Counted from the stretch's first letter, positions 9,233 through 18,230 are shown. The stretch: 64,000 nt of DNA from Marinihelvus fidelis (GCF_008725655.1 NZ_VYXP01000002.1:400026-464025), one strand, 5' to 3'. Translations and numbers: made by a program. Notes: generated by a model from the sequence alone, not told the origin.

Positions 9233-9988
9233 TCAGTTCACCGCATCCTCGTCGACCCAGGGATCAACGACCACCAGGCCAAGCAACGTGCCATCGGCCG
9301 GGTTCAGTATCGCGGCGGCATCGCGCTCGCGCCCCATCACCGGCAGGAACGTTGCCATGTCGAGCGTCAAGCCTGCGTCTGTCACCGTTTTCCCGACAGG
9401 GCCCGCGCTCGCCGGCCGGGCCGCCACCAGCTCTGTCACCGGGCGCGTGGCCCGCGATATCACGCCCCGCCCGGCCACCCAGGGGCGCCAGAACTCCGGC
9501 CGGTGCTCGATATCGGGCAGGCCTTCGAACATGGTCTCCTGCAGAAGTTGCTGCGCGGCGTCCCCGGTGGGCATTTCCGCGTAGACGAGAACCGGCCCGG
9601 CGTTTCGGAGGCTGGCCGGCACCTGCGGCACCGGGCCCATGATCTCGCCGTTGCTGAGCACGTTCAGCCGGTCAACGGCGAACACCAGCCAGGCCGGCCG
9701 CTGCTGGCCCACCGCGTACACGCCCCACGCCAGCGCCCCGGCCTGCAACAGGGCGATGACGCACAGGTCGAACACCAGCCCACGCTTGCCCGGCTTGAAC
9801 ACCAGCGCCGTGAGCAATGGCCCGACGGCCAGGTGCGCCAGCACCATCACGCCCAGCATGACCCACGCGCCCTGCAGCACCGGGTACGGCCACGGATACC
9901 AGGCATGGAAGATCCAGCCCAGCACCGGCACCAGGACCGCCAGGCTGATGACGAGATGGATGGTGAAGGCCCGTTTTCTGCTTGTCAT
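9233..9988 (-). CDS. TfpX/TfpZ-like type IV pilin accessory membrane protein
   Basis: About 251 residues with four N-terminal membrane segments followed by a soluble domain. The order LGWIFHAWYPWPY, then LAVGPLLTALVFKPGKRGL, then FDLCVIALLQAGALAWGVYA, then RPAWLVFAVDRLNVL is the signature pattern of TfpX/TfpZ pilin accessory proteins, which help pilin assembly. No pilin gene is adjacent, so the role here is uncertain. ATG at 9988 is preferred; an in-frame GTG five codons upstream (10003) is possible. The nearest upstream gene is the divergent LysE-family exporter. Confidence 0.6.
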   Translation of the reverse strand: MTSRKRAFTIHLVISLAVLVPVLGWIFHAWYPWPYPVLQGAWVMLGVMVLAHLAVGPLLTALVFKPGKRGLVFDLCVIALLQAGALAWGVYAVGQQRPAWLVFAVDRLNVLSNGEIMGPVPQVPASLRNAGPVLVYAEMPTGDAAQQLLQETMFEGLPDIEHRPEFWRPWVAGRGVISRATRPVTELVAARPASAGPVGKTVTDAGLTLDMATFLPVMGRERDAAAILNPADGTLLGLVVVDPWVDEDAVN

Positions 9989-10101
9989 CGTTATCCGACC
10001 CACTTGGGAAGCAGCGAGATTATCAGGTTATCCGCCGGCTTGTGGCGGGCATCGCCGCTGCCGTAGCATGGCGCCATGCCTGCCGCCCGATATTCCAAGC
10101 C

Positions 10102-10722
10102 GTGACGCTGGCCGCGTGGTCGGCCGTGGCCGCCATCTGCGCGCTGGGCGCCATGACGCCCGGCCCCTCGCTGGCGGTGATCAGCCGCCATGCACTCTCG
10201 GGCGGGCGGGCGGCCGGTGCGGCAGCGGCCCTGGCGCATGCCCTGGCCATCGGCATTTACGCCTTTGCCAGCATCTCGGGTATCGCCGTTCTCGTGGCAA
10301 GCGGCACCACCGCCTACGCCATCCTGCAATGGGGCGGCGCGGCCTGGCTGGCGTGGATGGGTGTACGGGCGCTTTTCAGCGCGCCGGGCGACCCGGTTGC
10401 CGACACCCCGGCCACCACGCGCCGCGGGGCTGCCCGGGACGGGTTCCTGGTGGCCTTCCTGAACCCGAAAGTGGCGATCTTTTTCCTGGCGCTGTTCAGC
10501 CAGGTGGTCGGGCCGGACACGGCCACGGCCGAGCGGGTGCTGGTGGCATCCACGGCCATGGTCATTGACGGGGGCTGGTACCTGCTGGTGGCCTGGGGCC
10601 TGACCCGGCCGCGGTGGCTGTCATGGCTACGGCGGCATGGCCCGTGGCTGGACCGCCTGTTCGGTGTCCTGCTGCTGGGACTGGCGATTCGCCTGGTCTG
10701 GCAAGCGGTTACGGGCCCGTAG
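10102..10722 (+). CDS. LysE/RhtB-family amino-acid exporter
   Basis: About 206 residues with six hydrophobic segments, the usual size for RhtB/LysE exporters. The N-terminal LGAMTPGPSLAVISRHAL contains the family TPGP motif in the first membrane segment, and GFLVAFLNPKVAIFFLALF is the conserved NPK region. It likely exports amino acids or homoserine-lactone-like metabolites by proton exchange. The frame is open 40 codons further upstream, but that part is not hydrophobic in the family pattern and overlaps the divergent gene's promoter, so GTG at 10102 is the chosen start (GTG at 10042 is an alternative). Confidence 0.85.
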   Translation: MTLAAWSAVAAICALGAMTPGPSLAVISRHALSGGRAAGAAAALAHALAIGIYAFASISGIAVLVASGTTAYAILQWGGAAWLAWMGVRALFSAPGDPVADTPATTRRGAARDGFLVAFLNPKVAIFFLALFSQVVGPDTATAERVLVASTAMVIDGGWYLLVAWGLTRPRWLSWLRRHGPWLDRLFGVLLLGLAIRLVWQAVTGP

Positions 10723-10739
10723 GCACCGCGCGGCCAGCG

Positions 10740-11399
10740 CTAGAGCTTGGTTCCGTAGGCCAGGTCGCCCGCGTCACCCAGGCCGGGCACGATGTAGGCC
10801 CGCTCGTCCAGGTCAGGGTCGATGGCCGCCACCCACAATGTCGCGCCATCGGGTAGCTGCCGCCGCGCCGCGTCCACGCCGGCCTGGCTGGCCAGCACGC
10901 ACACCACGTGCAGTTCCGCCGGTTCACCCCGAGCCAGTAGGGCTTTCCAGGCCAGCATCATGCTGGTGCCGGTGGCCAGCATCGGGTCGCAGAGCAACAG
11001 GGTTCGCCCCTTGAGCGACGGGCTGGCCAGGTACTCGATCTCCACCTCGAACGAGGTTTCATCCCCGTCATGGCGTCGGTAGGCCGAAACAAACGCGTTG
11101 TCGGCCCGATCGAAGGCGTTCAGAAGCCCCTGGTGCAGCGGCAGGCCCGCGCGCAGCACGGTGGCCAGCACCGGCTGCCGGGCCAGCACCTGCGGACGCG
11201 CCAGCCCCAGCGGCGTCTGTACCTCGCGCTCGACATGCTCAAGGCGCTTGCTGATCTCGTAGGCGAAAATTTCGCCAATGCGCTCGATATTGCGCCGAAA
11301 CCGCAAGGGGTCGTGCTGGATGCTGGTATCACGGAGTTCGGCCACCAGCGAGGTGACCAGCGAAGGGCGTTGGCCCAGGTTAACGAGTTCGACCGCCAT
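10740..11399 (-). CDS. upp: Uracil phosphoribosyltransferase
   Basis: A 219-residue enzyme that converts uracil and PRPP to UMP in pyrimidine salvage. The PRPP-binding loop is LLLCDPMLATGTSMM, the N-terminal flap contains RRNIERIGEIFAYEISK, and the C-terminus PGLGDAGDLAYGTKL is the uracil-binding tail of the family (GDAGDxxFGTK). Length fits the family. It is convergent with the LysE-family gene, with a 17-bp gap. No uracil permease is linked. Confidence 0.95.
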   Translation of the reverse strand: MAVELVNLGQRPSLVTSLVAELRDTSIQHDPLRFRRNIERIGEIFAYEISKRLEHVEREVQTPLGLARPQVLARQPVLATVLRAGLPLHQGLLNAFDRADNAFVSAYRRHDGDETSFEVEIEYLASPSLKGRTLLLCDPMLATGTSMMLAWKALLARGEPAELHVVCVLASQAGVDAARRQLPDGATLWVAAIDPDLDERAYIVPGLGDAGDLAYGTKL

Positions 11400-11483
11400 A
11401 GTGGCCTAAAAGTACTTCAAGCCGGCAGGCGGGGCAACGCCGGTGGCGGTGACGGGTTCAGGCCCGGTCTTGCTGACCCGCGC

Positions 11484-12074
11484 TCAGGTGGGCAGCGGAA
11501 TACTGGCGACGCCGGTAGCGACCAGGGCGCCAATGGTCGCGCCCAGCAGCACATCGGTGGGGTAATGGAGGCCCAGGATCACCCGCGAGGCTGCCACCAG
11601 GGCGGCGAATGGCACCAGCAGCCAGGCCCACACCGGGAATGCGGCGCAGACAATCAGCGTGAATGACACGGCGTGCAGCGTGTGCCCCGAAGGAAAGCTG
11701 TACTGGTCCAGCGGCGCGGCGCCCAGCATGATAGTGGCATCGTTTACGTAGGGCCGCTGCCGGTGGGTAACGTGCTTGACAAGCTTGTAGATGGCCACGC
11801 CCGCGACACCCGCCAATGCCATCCTCAGGCTCACGACCAGTCCGTCGCGACCATGCAGCGCCGGCAGCACCAGCATCAGCACGTACCAGAACTTGCCATC
11901 CCCCAGCTGGCTAATGGCGCGAAAGAAGCGCCGGACCGCGCGCCAGGCACAGGCGCGGTTGACCTGCTGGCACACGGCCAGGTCGATTTCGGCAAACCGC
12001 CTGGCATTCATCATCGGTCGGAACATGGCGGCGGACTCCGCAATGGCTCGATGCTCATAATGCGCCGCTGACAT
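11484..12074 (-). CDS. PAP2-family membrane phosphatase
   Basis: About 196 residues with several membrane segments and the three phosphatase motifs in order: KHVTHRQRP (KX6RP), YSFPSGHTLHA (PSGH) and SRVILGLHYPTDVLLG (SRX5HX3D). This identifies a type 2 phosphatidic acid or undecaprenyl-pyrophosphate phosphatase acting at the periplasmic side. BacA-independent C55-PP recycling is plausible, but lipid phosphate hydrolysis cannot be excluded. The frame is open far upstream, overlapping the divergent Mla operon, so ATG at 12074 is preferred; ATG at 12026 is the next candidate. Confidence 0.87.
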   Translation of the reverse strand: MSAAHYEHRAIAESAAMFRPMMNARRFAEIDLAVCQQVNRACAWRAVRRFFRAISQLGDGKFWYVLMLVLPALHGRDGLVVSLRMALAGVAGVAIYKLVKHVTHRQRPYVNDATIMLGAAPLDQYSFPSGHTLHAVSFTLIVCAAFPVWAWLLVPFAALVAASRVILGLHYPTDVLLGATIGALVATGVASIPLPT

Positions 12075-12200
12075 GTCCGGGTCGTGTCGATTTGGTGAAG
12101 CTTTGGTGACAGATATGGGCGGGACAGGCGATGGAATATGCTTTAATCTCGGGACCTTAACTGCGAGTTCCCGCCAGGGAAAAGGCCACCTGCGAACCGA

Positions 12201-13322
12201 ATGGACGACAGCTTCCTCGATTTCGAGACGCGCGACGACACGCTGCTGGTCGATGTTCACGGTGAATGGGTGTTCGAGAACGTGTCGGCCCTGGAGCGCG
12301 CCAGTGCAAGTGTGCGTGACAGGGCGCAGCGGCATGTCGTGTTCCGCTGCTCGGGCGTCGAGTCCATGGACATCGCCGGCGCCTGGGTGCTCTATGACCG
12401 CTCACAGCAACTGACCGAAGACGGCGTCACCTCGGAGTTCGAGAACTTTCGCGCCGCCCACTTCAAGTTCCTGCGCCATATCATCAACATGGCCGCGCTC
12501 AGGGAGCCCGCACAGGGGCTGGAGCCACCTGGCCGGTCGCGCGCCGTGCAACGGGCGCTGGAACGGGTCGGCGAGCACTCGCTCAAGCGTATTGAAGACA
12601 CCGGCCAGTGGGCCCGCTGGTTGTTTGATGCGCTGAGGCGCCCATCACGGCTGGTGATCGGCGAGACCCTCCAACAGGTTCACCAGGCCGGTGTTCGGGC
12701 CATTCCGGTGATCATGCTGATGACCTTCCTGATCGGCATCGTGCTCGCCTACCAGGGCGCCAGCCAACTGGAGCAGTTCGGCGCGCGGATTTTCGTGGTC
12801 GACATGGTCAGCATTGCGTTGACGCGGGAAATGGCCGGCCTCCTGGCCGCGGTCCTGGTGGCCGGTCGGTCGGGAAGCGCCTTCGCCGCCGCGCTGGGGA
12901 CGATGAAGCTGAACGAAGAGGTGGACGCCATGCGGGTGCTGGGCCTGAACCCGAACCAGATCCTGATCCTGCCGCGGGTGCTGGCACTGCTGATCGCCCT
13001 GCCCGCGCTGACCGTGTTCGCCGATATCGCCGGCCTGGCCGGCGGCGCGCTGATCACCATCGGCGCGCTCGATATCACGCCGACGCAGTTCATCGAGCGG
13101 GTGACCCAGGCCACCAGCATCAATGACGTCATGGCCGGGCTGGTCAAGACGCCGTTCTTCGCCCTGCTGATCGCCGCGGTCGGCACCCTGCGTGGCCTGC
13201 AGGTCGAGCGCTCGGCCGAGGTCCTGGGCCGCAAGACCACCGATGCGGTGGTGCAGTCGATCTTCCTGATCATCTGCGCCGACGCCTTTTTCACCACCCT
13301 GTTCACCCGGATCGGCTTCTGA
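12201..13322 (+). CDS. mlaE: MlaE-type lipid ABC permease with fused N-terminal STAS (MlaB-like) domain
   Basis: A 373-residue protein. Residues 1-105 form a STAS-like domain (LDFETRDDTLLVDVHGEW, VVFRCSGVESMDIAGAWVL). Residues 115-373 are the MlaE/YrbE permease with its hydrophobic segments and MAGLLAAVLVAGRSGSAFAAALGTM, the conserved family segment. In E. coli the STAS protein MlaB is separate and regulates MlaF; here it is joined to the permease. It leads a four-gene operon (permease, ATPase, MCE protein, lipoprotein) predicted to move phospholipid or another lipid across the envelope. The next gene overlaps at TGATG. Confidence 0.88.
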   Translation: MDDSFLDFETRDDTLLVDVHGEWVFENVSALERASASVRDRAQRHVVFRCSGVESMDIAGAWVLYDRSQQLTEDGVTSEFENFRAAHFKFLRHIINMAALREPAQGLEPPGRSRAVQRALERVGEHSLKRIEDTGQWARWLFDALRRPSRLVIGETLQQVHQAGVRAIPVIMLMTFLIGIVLAYQGASQLEQFGARIFVVDMVSIALTREMAGLLAAVLVAGRSGSAFAAALGTMKLNEEVDAMRVLGLNPNQILILPRVLALLIALPALTVFADIAGLAGGALITIGALDITPTQFIERVTQATSINDVMAGLVKTPFFALLIAAVGTLRGLQVERSAEVLGRKTTDAVVQSIFLIICADAFFTTLFTRIGF

Positions 13323-14119
13323 TGAACGATACGCCCACCGATACGAGGCGCGAGCCGGCCATCCGGGTCCGCGGCCTGGTGAACCGCTTCGGGCGGCAGG
13401 TGGTGCACGACGAGCTGCGCCTGGACGTGGAGCGGGACGAAATCCTGGGCGTGGTCGGCGGCTCGGGCTCCGGCAAATCGGTGCTGATGCGCAGTATCCT
13501 GGGCCTGCACCGCCCCAATGCCGGCGAGATTACCGTGCTGGGCCAACGCATCCGCTACCAGGAGCCCGGCCCGCACACGCAGTGGGGTGTGCTGTTCCAG
13601 AACGGCGCGCTGCTGTCGAACCTGACCGTGCAGCAGAATGTTGAACTGCCCATCGCCCTGCACTCGGACATGCCGGTCGAGACCCGGCACGAACTGGCCA
13701 GCCTGAAGCTGCTGATGGTGGGCCTGTCGCTGTCGGTCGCGGACAAGTACCCCTCGGAGCTGTCCGGCGGCATGAAGAAACGCGTCTCGCTGGCGCGCGC
13801 GCTGGCCATGGACCCCAAGATCCTGTTCCTGGATGAGCCCACGGCCGGCCTGGACCCGATTGCCGCCACCGAGTTCGACGAACTGATCACCTACCTGCAC
13901 GACAACCTCGATCTGACTATCATGATGATCACCCACGATGTCGACAGCCTGTTCAATACCTGCAACCGTATCGCGGTACTGGTGGATGGCAAGGTGCTGG
14001 TCGGCACCGCGGACGAAATCGTGGCCTCGCGCCACCGCTGGGTACGCAGTTACTTCGGTGTCCCGCGCGCCCGCCGCGCCTGGGCCGCCATGGACAAGGG
14101 AGACCGGCATGACGGCTAA
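13322..14119 (+). CDS. mlaF: Mla-type lipid transport ATP-binding protein (MlaF-like)
   Basis: A 265-residue ABC ATPase: Walker A GGSGSGKSVLM, signature ELSGGMKKRVSLARALA, Walker B KILFLDEPTAGLDP, switch MMITHDVDSL. The LSGGM-KR signature is that of MlaF/Ttg2A proteins. It powers the STAS-permease encoded immediately upstream. Its start shares one base with the upstream stop and its end overlaps the MCE gene by 11 bp, so the operon is tightly coupled. Confidence 0.93.
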   Translation: MNDTPTDTRREPAIRVRGLVNRFGRQVVHDELRLDVERDEILGVVGGSGSGKSVLMRSILGLHRPNAGEITVLGQRIRYQEPGPHTQWGVLFQNGALLSNLTVQQNVELPIALHSDMPVETRHELASLKLLMVGLSLSVADKYPSELSGGMKKRVSLARALAMDPKILFLDEPTAGLDPIAATEFDELITYLHDNLDLTIMMITHDVDSLFNTCNRIAVLVDGKVLVGTADEIVASRHRWVRSYFGVPRARRAWAAMDKGDRHDG

Positions 14120-15038
14120 CAGGAATCTCTCGGTGGGCGTGTTCGTCACGGTTGCCCTGCTGGCCGGTATCGCGTTGACGCTCTGGGTGACCGGGCGCAA
14201 GGGCACGGAGCCCATGGAAGAATACGCCGTGGCCATCGAGGATGACGTCTCCGGCCTGGGCATGGGGGGGCCGGTCTACTTCCTCGGCGTCCGCGTGGGC
14301 GAGGTCGATGACATCGATATCGTCGCCGGCGACCCGCCACGCATCCGGGTTGGCATCCGTGTGCTGGCATCGACACCGGTCAACGCCGGCACCTGGGCCA
14401 CGCTGGCCCCGCAGGGTGTCACCGGCATCTCGGTAATCAACCTGTCCAACGAACCCGGCAGCCTTGATCCCCTGGTGGCTGGCCATCGTGACCGGCCCGA
14501 GATTCCCTACCGCTCCTCCGGCTTTTCCGCGATCATGTCAACGGCGCCACAACTCGTGGCAAAAATGGAAGACCTTGTTGAGCGGGCAATCGCCTTCAGC
14601 AGTCCGGAGAATGCCGCCGCGCTGGGCCAGGTGCTGGCCAATATCGAATCGCTGACGAGTTCACTGGCGGAAAGGGAGTCGTCGCTGGCGGACCTGCCCG
14701 AAACCTTCAACCTGGCGATGCGTGATTTCCGCGCCACGGTCGGGCATTTCGACGCCCTGCTTGACCAGGCCGGGCCGGAAGCCGTCACCGCACTGCAGAA
14801 CCTTTCCGTCGCCACGGGGCAGTTGAGCGTCACGCTGGAAAGACTGGAGCGCTGGACCTCGGTGAACCAGTCGGACCTGGACGAGTTCGCCGCCAACGGC
14901 CTGGGCCAGGTGCCGGCGCTGGTCACCGAGATGCGCTCGGCGGCACGCCAGCTGGAAAAACTCCTGGAACGCATCGAGGACAACCCGTCCAGCGTCATCT
15001 ATAAACCGGCGCCGCGCGGCGTCATCGTGGAGGATTGA
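14109..15038 (+). CDS. mlaD: MCE/MlaD-family lipid-binding protein
   Basis: About 309 residues: an N-terminal anchor (VGVFVTVALLAGIALTLWVTG), then the MCE domain (YAVAIEDDVSGLGMGGPVYFLGVRVGEVDDI and RVLASTPVNAGTWATLAPQGVTGIS), then a long helical C-terminal region (about 150-300). MCE proteins form hexameric rings that carry lipids through the periplasm. The C-terminal helical extension is longer than in E. coli MlaD and recalls PqiB/LetB-type tunnels or MCE proteins of ABC transporters paired with PqiC-like lipoproteins. ATG at 14109 is chosen because the MCE anchor starts there and the frame upstream lies within the ATPase gene. Confidence 0.88.
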   Translation: MTANRNLSVGVFVTVALLAGIALTLWVTGRKGTEPMEEYAVAIEDDVSGLGMGGPVYFLGVRVGEVDDIDIVAGDPPRIRVGIRVLASTPVNAGTWATLAPQGVTGISVINLSNEPGSLDPLVAGHRDRPEIPYRSSGFSAIMSTAPQLVAKMEDLVERAIAFSSPENAAALGQVLANIESLTSSLAERESSLADLPETFNLAMRDFRATVGHFDALLDQAGPEAVTALQNLSVATGQLSVTLERLERWTSVNQSDLDEFAANGLGQVPALVTEMRSAARQLEKLLERIEDNPSSVIYKPAPRGVIVED

Positions 15039-15039
15039 A

Positions 15040-15657
15040 ATGCACGCCCTGCTTCGCCGAACCCTGCGCGCACTTCCCGGCGCCTGCCTGGCACTGGCAA
15101 CCATGCTGGCGGCGGGCTGCACCACCCTGCTGGACAGTGAACAGCCCGCGCCCAGCACCTGGTGGCTGGCCCCCGCCACGCTCGATGTCACCACCATCGC
15201 CGGTCCGCCCCGGCCACTTTCACTGTCGATCAGCGTCGTGCCGGGGCTGGACACCGACCGCATCCTGACCCTGGAACCGGACGCGCGGCTGGATCACATC
15301 GCCGGTGCCCACTGGGCGGACCACCTTCCCGAACTGCTTGGCTCGCTGGCCATCCGCTCGCTGGAAGGTGCGCCCCGGTTCAGTGAAATCAGCATGAGTG
15401 ACTACCGCCGGCCGGGCGAGTGCCGGCTGGCCATCGAGGCGCGTTCGTTCTGGGTCCGCATGGACGCCGACGGCCAGGCCCGTCACGTGGATGTCGAGCT
15501 GGCCGGTGCGTATCAATGCGATGACATCCGCACGCCCCTGGCCCTGACTGCCCGTGTACCGGTCAGCCAGACCCGCCTGCCGACCATCGTCGCGGCCTTC
15601 CAGGCGGCGACCGACGAGGTGTTCACACAACTGGCCGGTGTCCTCGCCGCGCCCTGA
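15040..15657 (+). CDS. ABC transport auxiliary lipoprotein (PqiC-like)
   Basis: A 205-residue lipoprotein: signal peptide with lipobox LAAGC (Cys at about residue 27), then a domain matching the ABC-type transport auxiliary family (PF03886), with LSISVVPGLDTDRILTLEP and WADHLPELLGSLAIRSLE. These proteins sit in the outer membrane and pair with MCE proteins, as PqiC does with PqiB. As fourth gene of the Mla-like operon it probably takes the place of MlaA/MlaC as the outer-membrane partner. The gene begins 2 bp after the MCE stop. Confidence 0.82.
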   Translation: MHALLRRTLRALPGACLALATMLAAGCTTLLDSEQPAPSTWWLAPATLDVTTIAGPPRPLSLSISVVPGLDTDRILTLEPDARLDHIAGAHWADHLPELLGSLAIRSLEGAPRFSEISMSDYRRPGECRLAIEARSFWVRMDADGQARHVDVELAGAYQCDDIRTPLALTARVPVSQTRLPTIVAAFQAATDEVFTQLAGVLAAP

Positions 15658-15675
15658 CCACGCCCTTGTTCTGGC

Positions 15676-16863
15676 CTAGTCCTCGCCACTGGTGCCCGGG
15701 TCGGCACCGGTAGAAAACGGCAGGTACCGGACCGCATCCTCTCCGTACTGGCGGGCCGCCGGGCGCTCACGCTCAAGGTAGTCGTCGATAGCGCGGCGAA
15801 AACGGGTGTCGGCGATCCAGTGCAAGGATCGCGTGATGACCGGCTCAAAGCCACGCAACAGCTTATGCTCTCCCTGTGCGCCCGGATCGAAGCGGTGCAA
15901 CCCCTGCTCAATACAGAATTCGATACCCTGGTAAAAACAGGTTTCGAAATGCAGCCCGCTGATCGGGGCGAGCGCGCCCCAGTAACGGCCATACAGCGCC
16001 TGCCGGTCATATAGGCACAAGGCGCTTCCGACGAGCTCGCCTTCGCGACGGGCCGTGACCAGCAGCAACTGTTCGGGCATGGCCTGGCGAAGGCGGGTAA
16101 AAAACGCCCGGTTCATGTAGCCGGCATGGCCGCTGTGCGCCTCGAACGTGCCGCGATAGCAACGGTAGAAGCCACCCCAGTCGTCATCGGTGATGTCCGG
16201 ACCCGCCACCCGGGCCATGACCACGCCCTGCTCAGCGACCCGGCGCCGCTCTTTGCGCAGGTTTTTGCGCCGGGAAGACTTCAGGGTGGCCAGGAAAGCG
16301 TCGAAATCCGCATAACCGCGATTGTGCCAGTGAAACTGGATGTCTTCGCGGTGTAACAGGTGACCCGCCGTGACTTCGGCCTCAAGCAGGTCCTGCGACG
16401 CCCTTTCGGCAAACAGCAGGTGCCAACCCGAGCAGCCTTCCTGCTCCGCGAACTGCCGCAGGCCGTCGAGCAGCGCGGAAGCCGCGCCGTGGCGGTCAAT
16501 GCCGGGTGCTACAGCGATCCGCGGCCCGGGTGACGGCGTAAATGGCGCCGCCGTCAGCAGCTTGGGGTAATACGCCAGGCCATGGCGCTCGTACGCGGCC
16601 GCCCAACCCCAGTCAAATACGAACTCGCCACTGGAATGAGTCTTCAGGTACATCGGCATGGCCGCGATCAAACGATCGCCGTCGTACAGGGCCAGGTGCC
16701 GGGGCGTCCAGCCGGTTTCGCTGGACACCGAACCCGAGGCTTCGAGCGCATGCAGGAAGGCATGGCGCATGAAGGGGTTGCGCATGCCGTCGTACTGCGG
16801 GAACAGGCCGTCCCAGGCCTGCGCGTAGACGGCGTCAATCGAGTCCAGGACCACGCATTTCAT
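15676..16863 (-). CDS. FemAB-like/GNAT acyltransferase (peptidogalycan biosynthesis family)
   Basis: A 395-residue cytoplasmic protein of the FemAB_like/GNAT family PF04339. Seen: FDWGWAAAYERHGLAYYPKLL, FTPSPGPRIAVAPGIDR, SSRRKNLRKERRRV in the middle, then GGFYRCYRGTFEAHSGHAGYMNRAFF and RHRFDPGAQGEHKLLRGFEP-type C-terminal elements (here HRFDPGAQGEHKL). Family members are annotated in 'peptidogalycan' synthesis but no reaction is established. Its start overlaps the murD2 stop by 4 bp, placing it as third gene of the murL-murD2 operon. A role in peptidoglycan precursor handling is therefore an attractive inference. Confidence 0.85.
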   Translation of the reverse strand: MKCVVLDSIDAVYAQAWDGLFPQYDGMRNPFMRHAFLHALEASGSVSSETGWTPRHLALYDGDRLIAAMPMYLKTHSSGEFVFDWGWAAAYERHGLAYYPKLLTAAPFTPSPGPRIAVAPGIDRHGAASALLDGLRQFAEQEGCSGWHLLFAERASQDLLEAEVTAGHLLHREDIQFHWHNRGYADFDAFLATLKSSRRKNLRKERRRVAEQGVVMARVAGPDITDDDWGGFYRCYRGTFEAHSGHAGYMNRAFFTRLRQAMPEQLLLVTARREGELVGSALCLYDRQALYGRYWGALAPISGLHFETCFYQGIEFCIEQGLHRFDPGAQGEHKLLRGFEPVITRSLHWIADTRFRRAIDDYLERERPAARQYGEDAVRYLPFSTGADPGTSGED

Positions 16864-18230
16864 GCCGGCAACACCAGCCCCGCATGACGGGCGAAATCCT
16901 CGGCCCGCTCGATGTAGTCACGGTAGCGCGGAAAGCTGGGCGCCCCCGGTGACAGCACGACCAGGCCCGGTCGCCGGCTCACGGCCCGGGCGATGTCCAG
17001 CGCGTCGGCCATGTCCCGGCTCACATGCAGGCCGCCCGGGCATTGCAGCCCCCCGGCGACCAGCAGTTCCACCAGCTGCTCGCCACTGTCCGGCAGGCCA
17101 ATGACCGCGTGCGGCGCGGTCTCGGCTATCGGCGCAACGAAAGGGCGCCAATCCAGCCCGCGGTCCAGCCCACCCACGAGCAGGGTCACGGCCTGCCCTG
17201 CCAGGGCCTGCAACGCCGCCAGCGTGGCGACGGGGGTCGTCGACAGGCTGTCGTCGACAAACGCCAGGCCGTCGCCGGACTCGCCCAGCCGCTGCAGGCG
17301 ATGCGGCAAGCCCTGGAAGCTTTCCAGTGCCGACTGTGGGTCTGGCGGCGGCACACCCGCCAGGCGGGTCACCGCGACCGCGGCGGCGAGGTTCGCCAGG
17401 TTATGACGGCCCGGCAACGCCGCCGTCGGCTGCAACAGGCCGCCACCCAGCAGCTCGACCCCGGCCTGCCCCACCCGGTCGGCATGATCGACATTGAACC
17501 AGTGGACGTCGTCATGGCCCGCCAACGCCGCGCGCAACGCAGTGTCCGCACCATTGGCGACCAGCCCGCCCGGCCGGACCAGGCCGGCCAGGCGCAGCTT
17601 GTCCGCCCGATACCTGGCGGCGCCGCCGTGCCAGTCCAGGTGTTCGTCGGACAGGTTCAGCAGGACACCGTAGGCGGGCGCCCCCTCAAGGTCGCAGAGC
17701 TGGTAGCTGGACAGTTCCAAGACCACCCAGCCATCGTGGCCGGGGTCCAGGTCGAACAGCGGCCGGCCGATGTTGCCCGCCATCGTGACCGCGTGCCCCG
17801 CTGCCCGCAACAAGGTCGCCACCAGCGCGGTCGTTGTGCTCTTGCCCTTGGTGCCGGTCACCGCGATCACCCGGTCGCCGCCATGCTCCGCAAACCACAG
17901 CGACGATGCACTCGTGGTCCGTGAACCGGCGGCTACCGCCTCGCCCAGCGCGCCGCGGTACGGGCTGACACCGGGGGAGCGAACCAGGATGTCATGGCGG
18001 CACAGCTCCCGCGACGGCATGGGGCCGCAGACGAGCCGGTCCAGGCCGGGCCGGAGCTGCTCAATGAAGGCCGGTTCCGGCGCGTGTTCCGTGTACAGCG
18101 TCAACGGCCGCCCGGGGTGGCGCTCAACGAAACGGGCCCAGGTCGCACGCCCCTCCCGTCCGACACCCACCAGGCCGACATCGAGCGCGCCCAGTCGGTC
18201 GAGCGTCAGCGGCGGATCAGAGACGGACAC
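16860..18230 (-). CDS. murD2: UDP-MurNAc-L-alanine-L-glutamate ligase (MurD2 type)
   Basis: A Mur ligase of about 456 residues. The ATP site is VIAVTGTKGKSTTTALVATLL, the middle domain has VLELSSYQLCDLEGAPAYG and LLNLSDEHLDWHGG, and the C-terminal domain has FVDDSLSTTPVATLAALQAL and LLVGGLDRGLDW. It joins glutamate to UDP-MurNAc-L-Ala. Adjacency to a MurL epimerase indicates the MurD2 form, which uses L-Glu (established for Xanthomonas oryzae); canonical D-Glu specificity cannot be ruled out by reading alone. Start GTG at 18230 gives a 14-bp overlap with murL; the open frame further upstream lies inside murL. Confidence 0.87.
   Translation of the reverse strand: MSVSDPPLTLDRLGALDVGLVGVGREGRATWARFVERHPGRPLTLYTEHAPEPAFIEQLRPGLDRLVCGPMPSRELCRHDILVRSPGVSPYRGALGEAVAAGSRTTSASSLWFAEHGGDRVIAVTGTKGKSTTTALVATLLRAAGHAVTMAGNIGRPLFDLDPGHDGWVVLELSSYQLCDLEGAPAYGVLLNLSDEHLDWHGGAARYRADKLRLAGLVRPGGLVANGADTALRAALAGHDDVHWFNVDHADRVGQAGVELLGGGLLQPTAALPGRHNLANLAAAVAVTRLAGVPPPDPQSALESFQGLPHRLQRLGESGDGLAFVDDSLSTTPVATLAALQALAGQAVTLLVGGLDRGLDWRPFVAPIAETAPHAVIGLPDSGEQLVELLVAGGLQCPGGLHVSRDMADALDIARAVSRRPGLVVLSPGAPSFPRYRDYIERAEDFARHAGLVLPA

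Noticed and set aside
12103-12130. Further PhoB box upstream of the Mla operon (GTGACAG ... GGGACAG)
   Set aside because: The two 7-mers are 8 bp apart rather than 4 bp and no -10 follows at 10 bp.
12749-14263. 504-codon antisense frame over the Mla operon
   Set aside because: It covers two well-supported genes on the other strand and its composition is that of a shadow frame.
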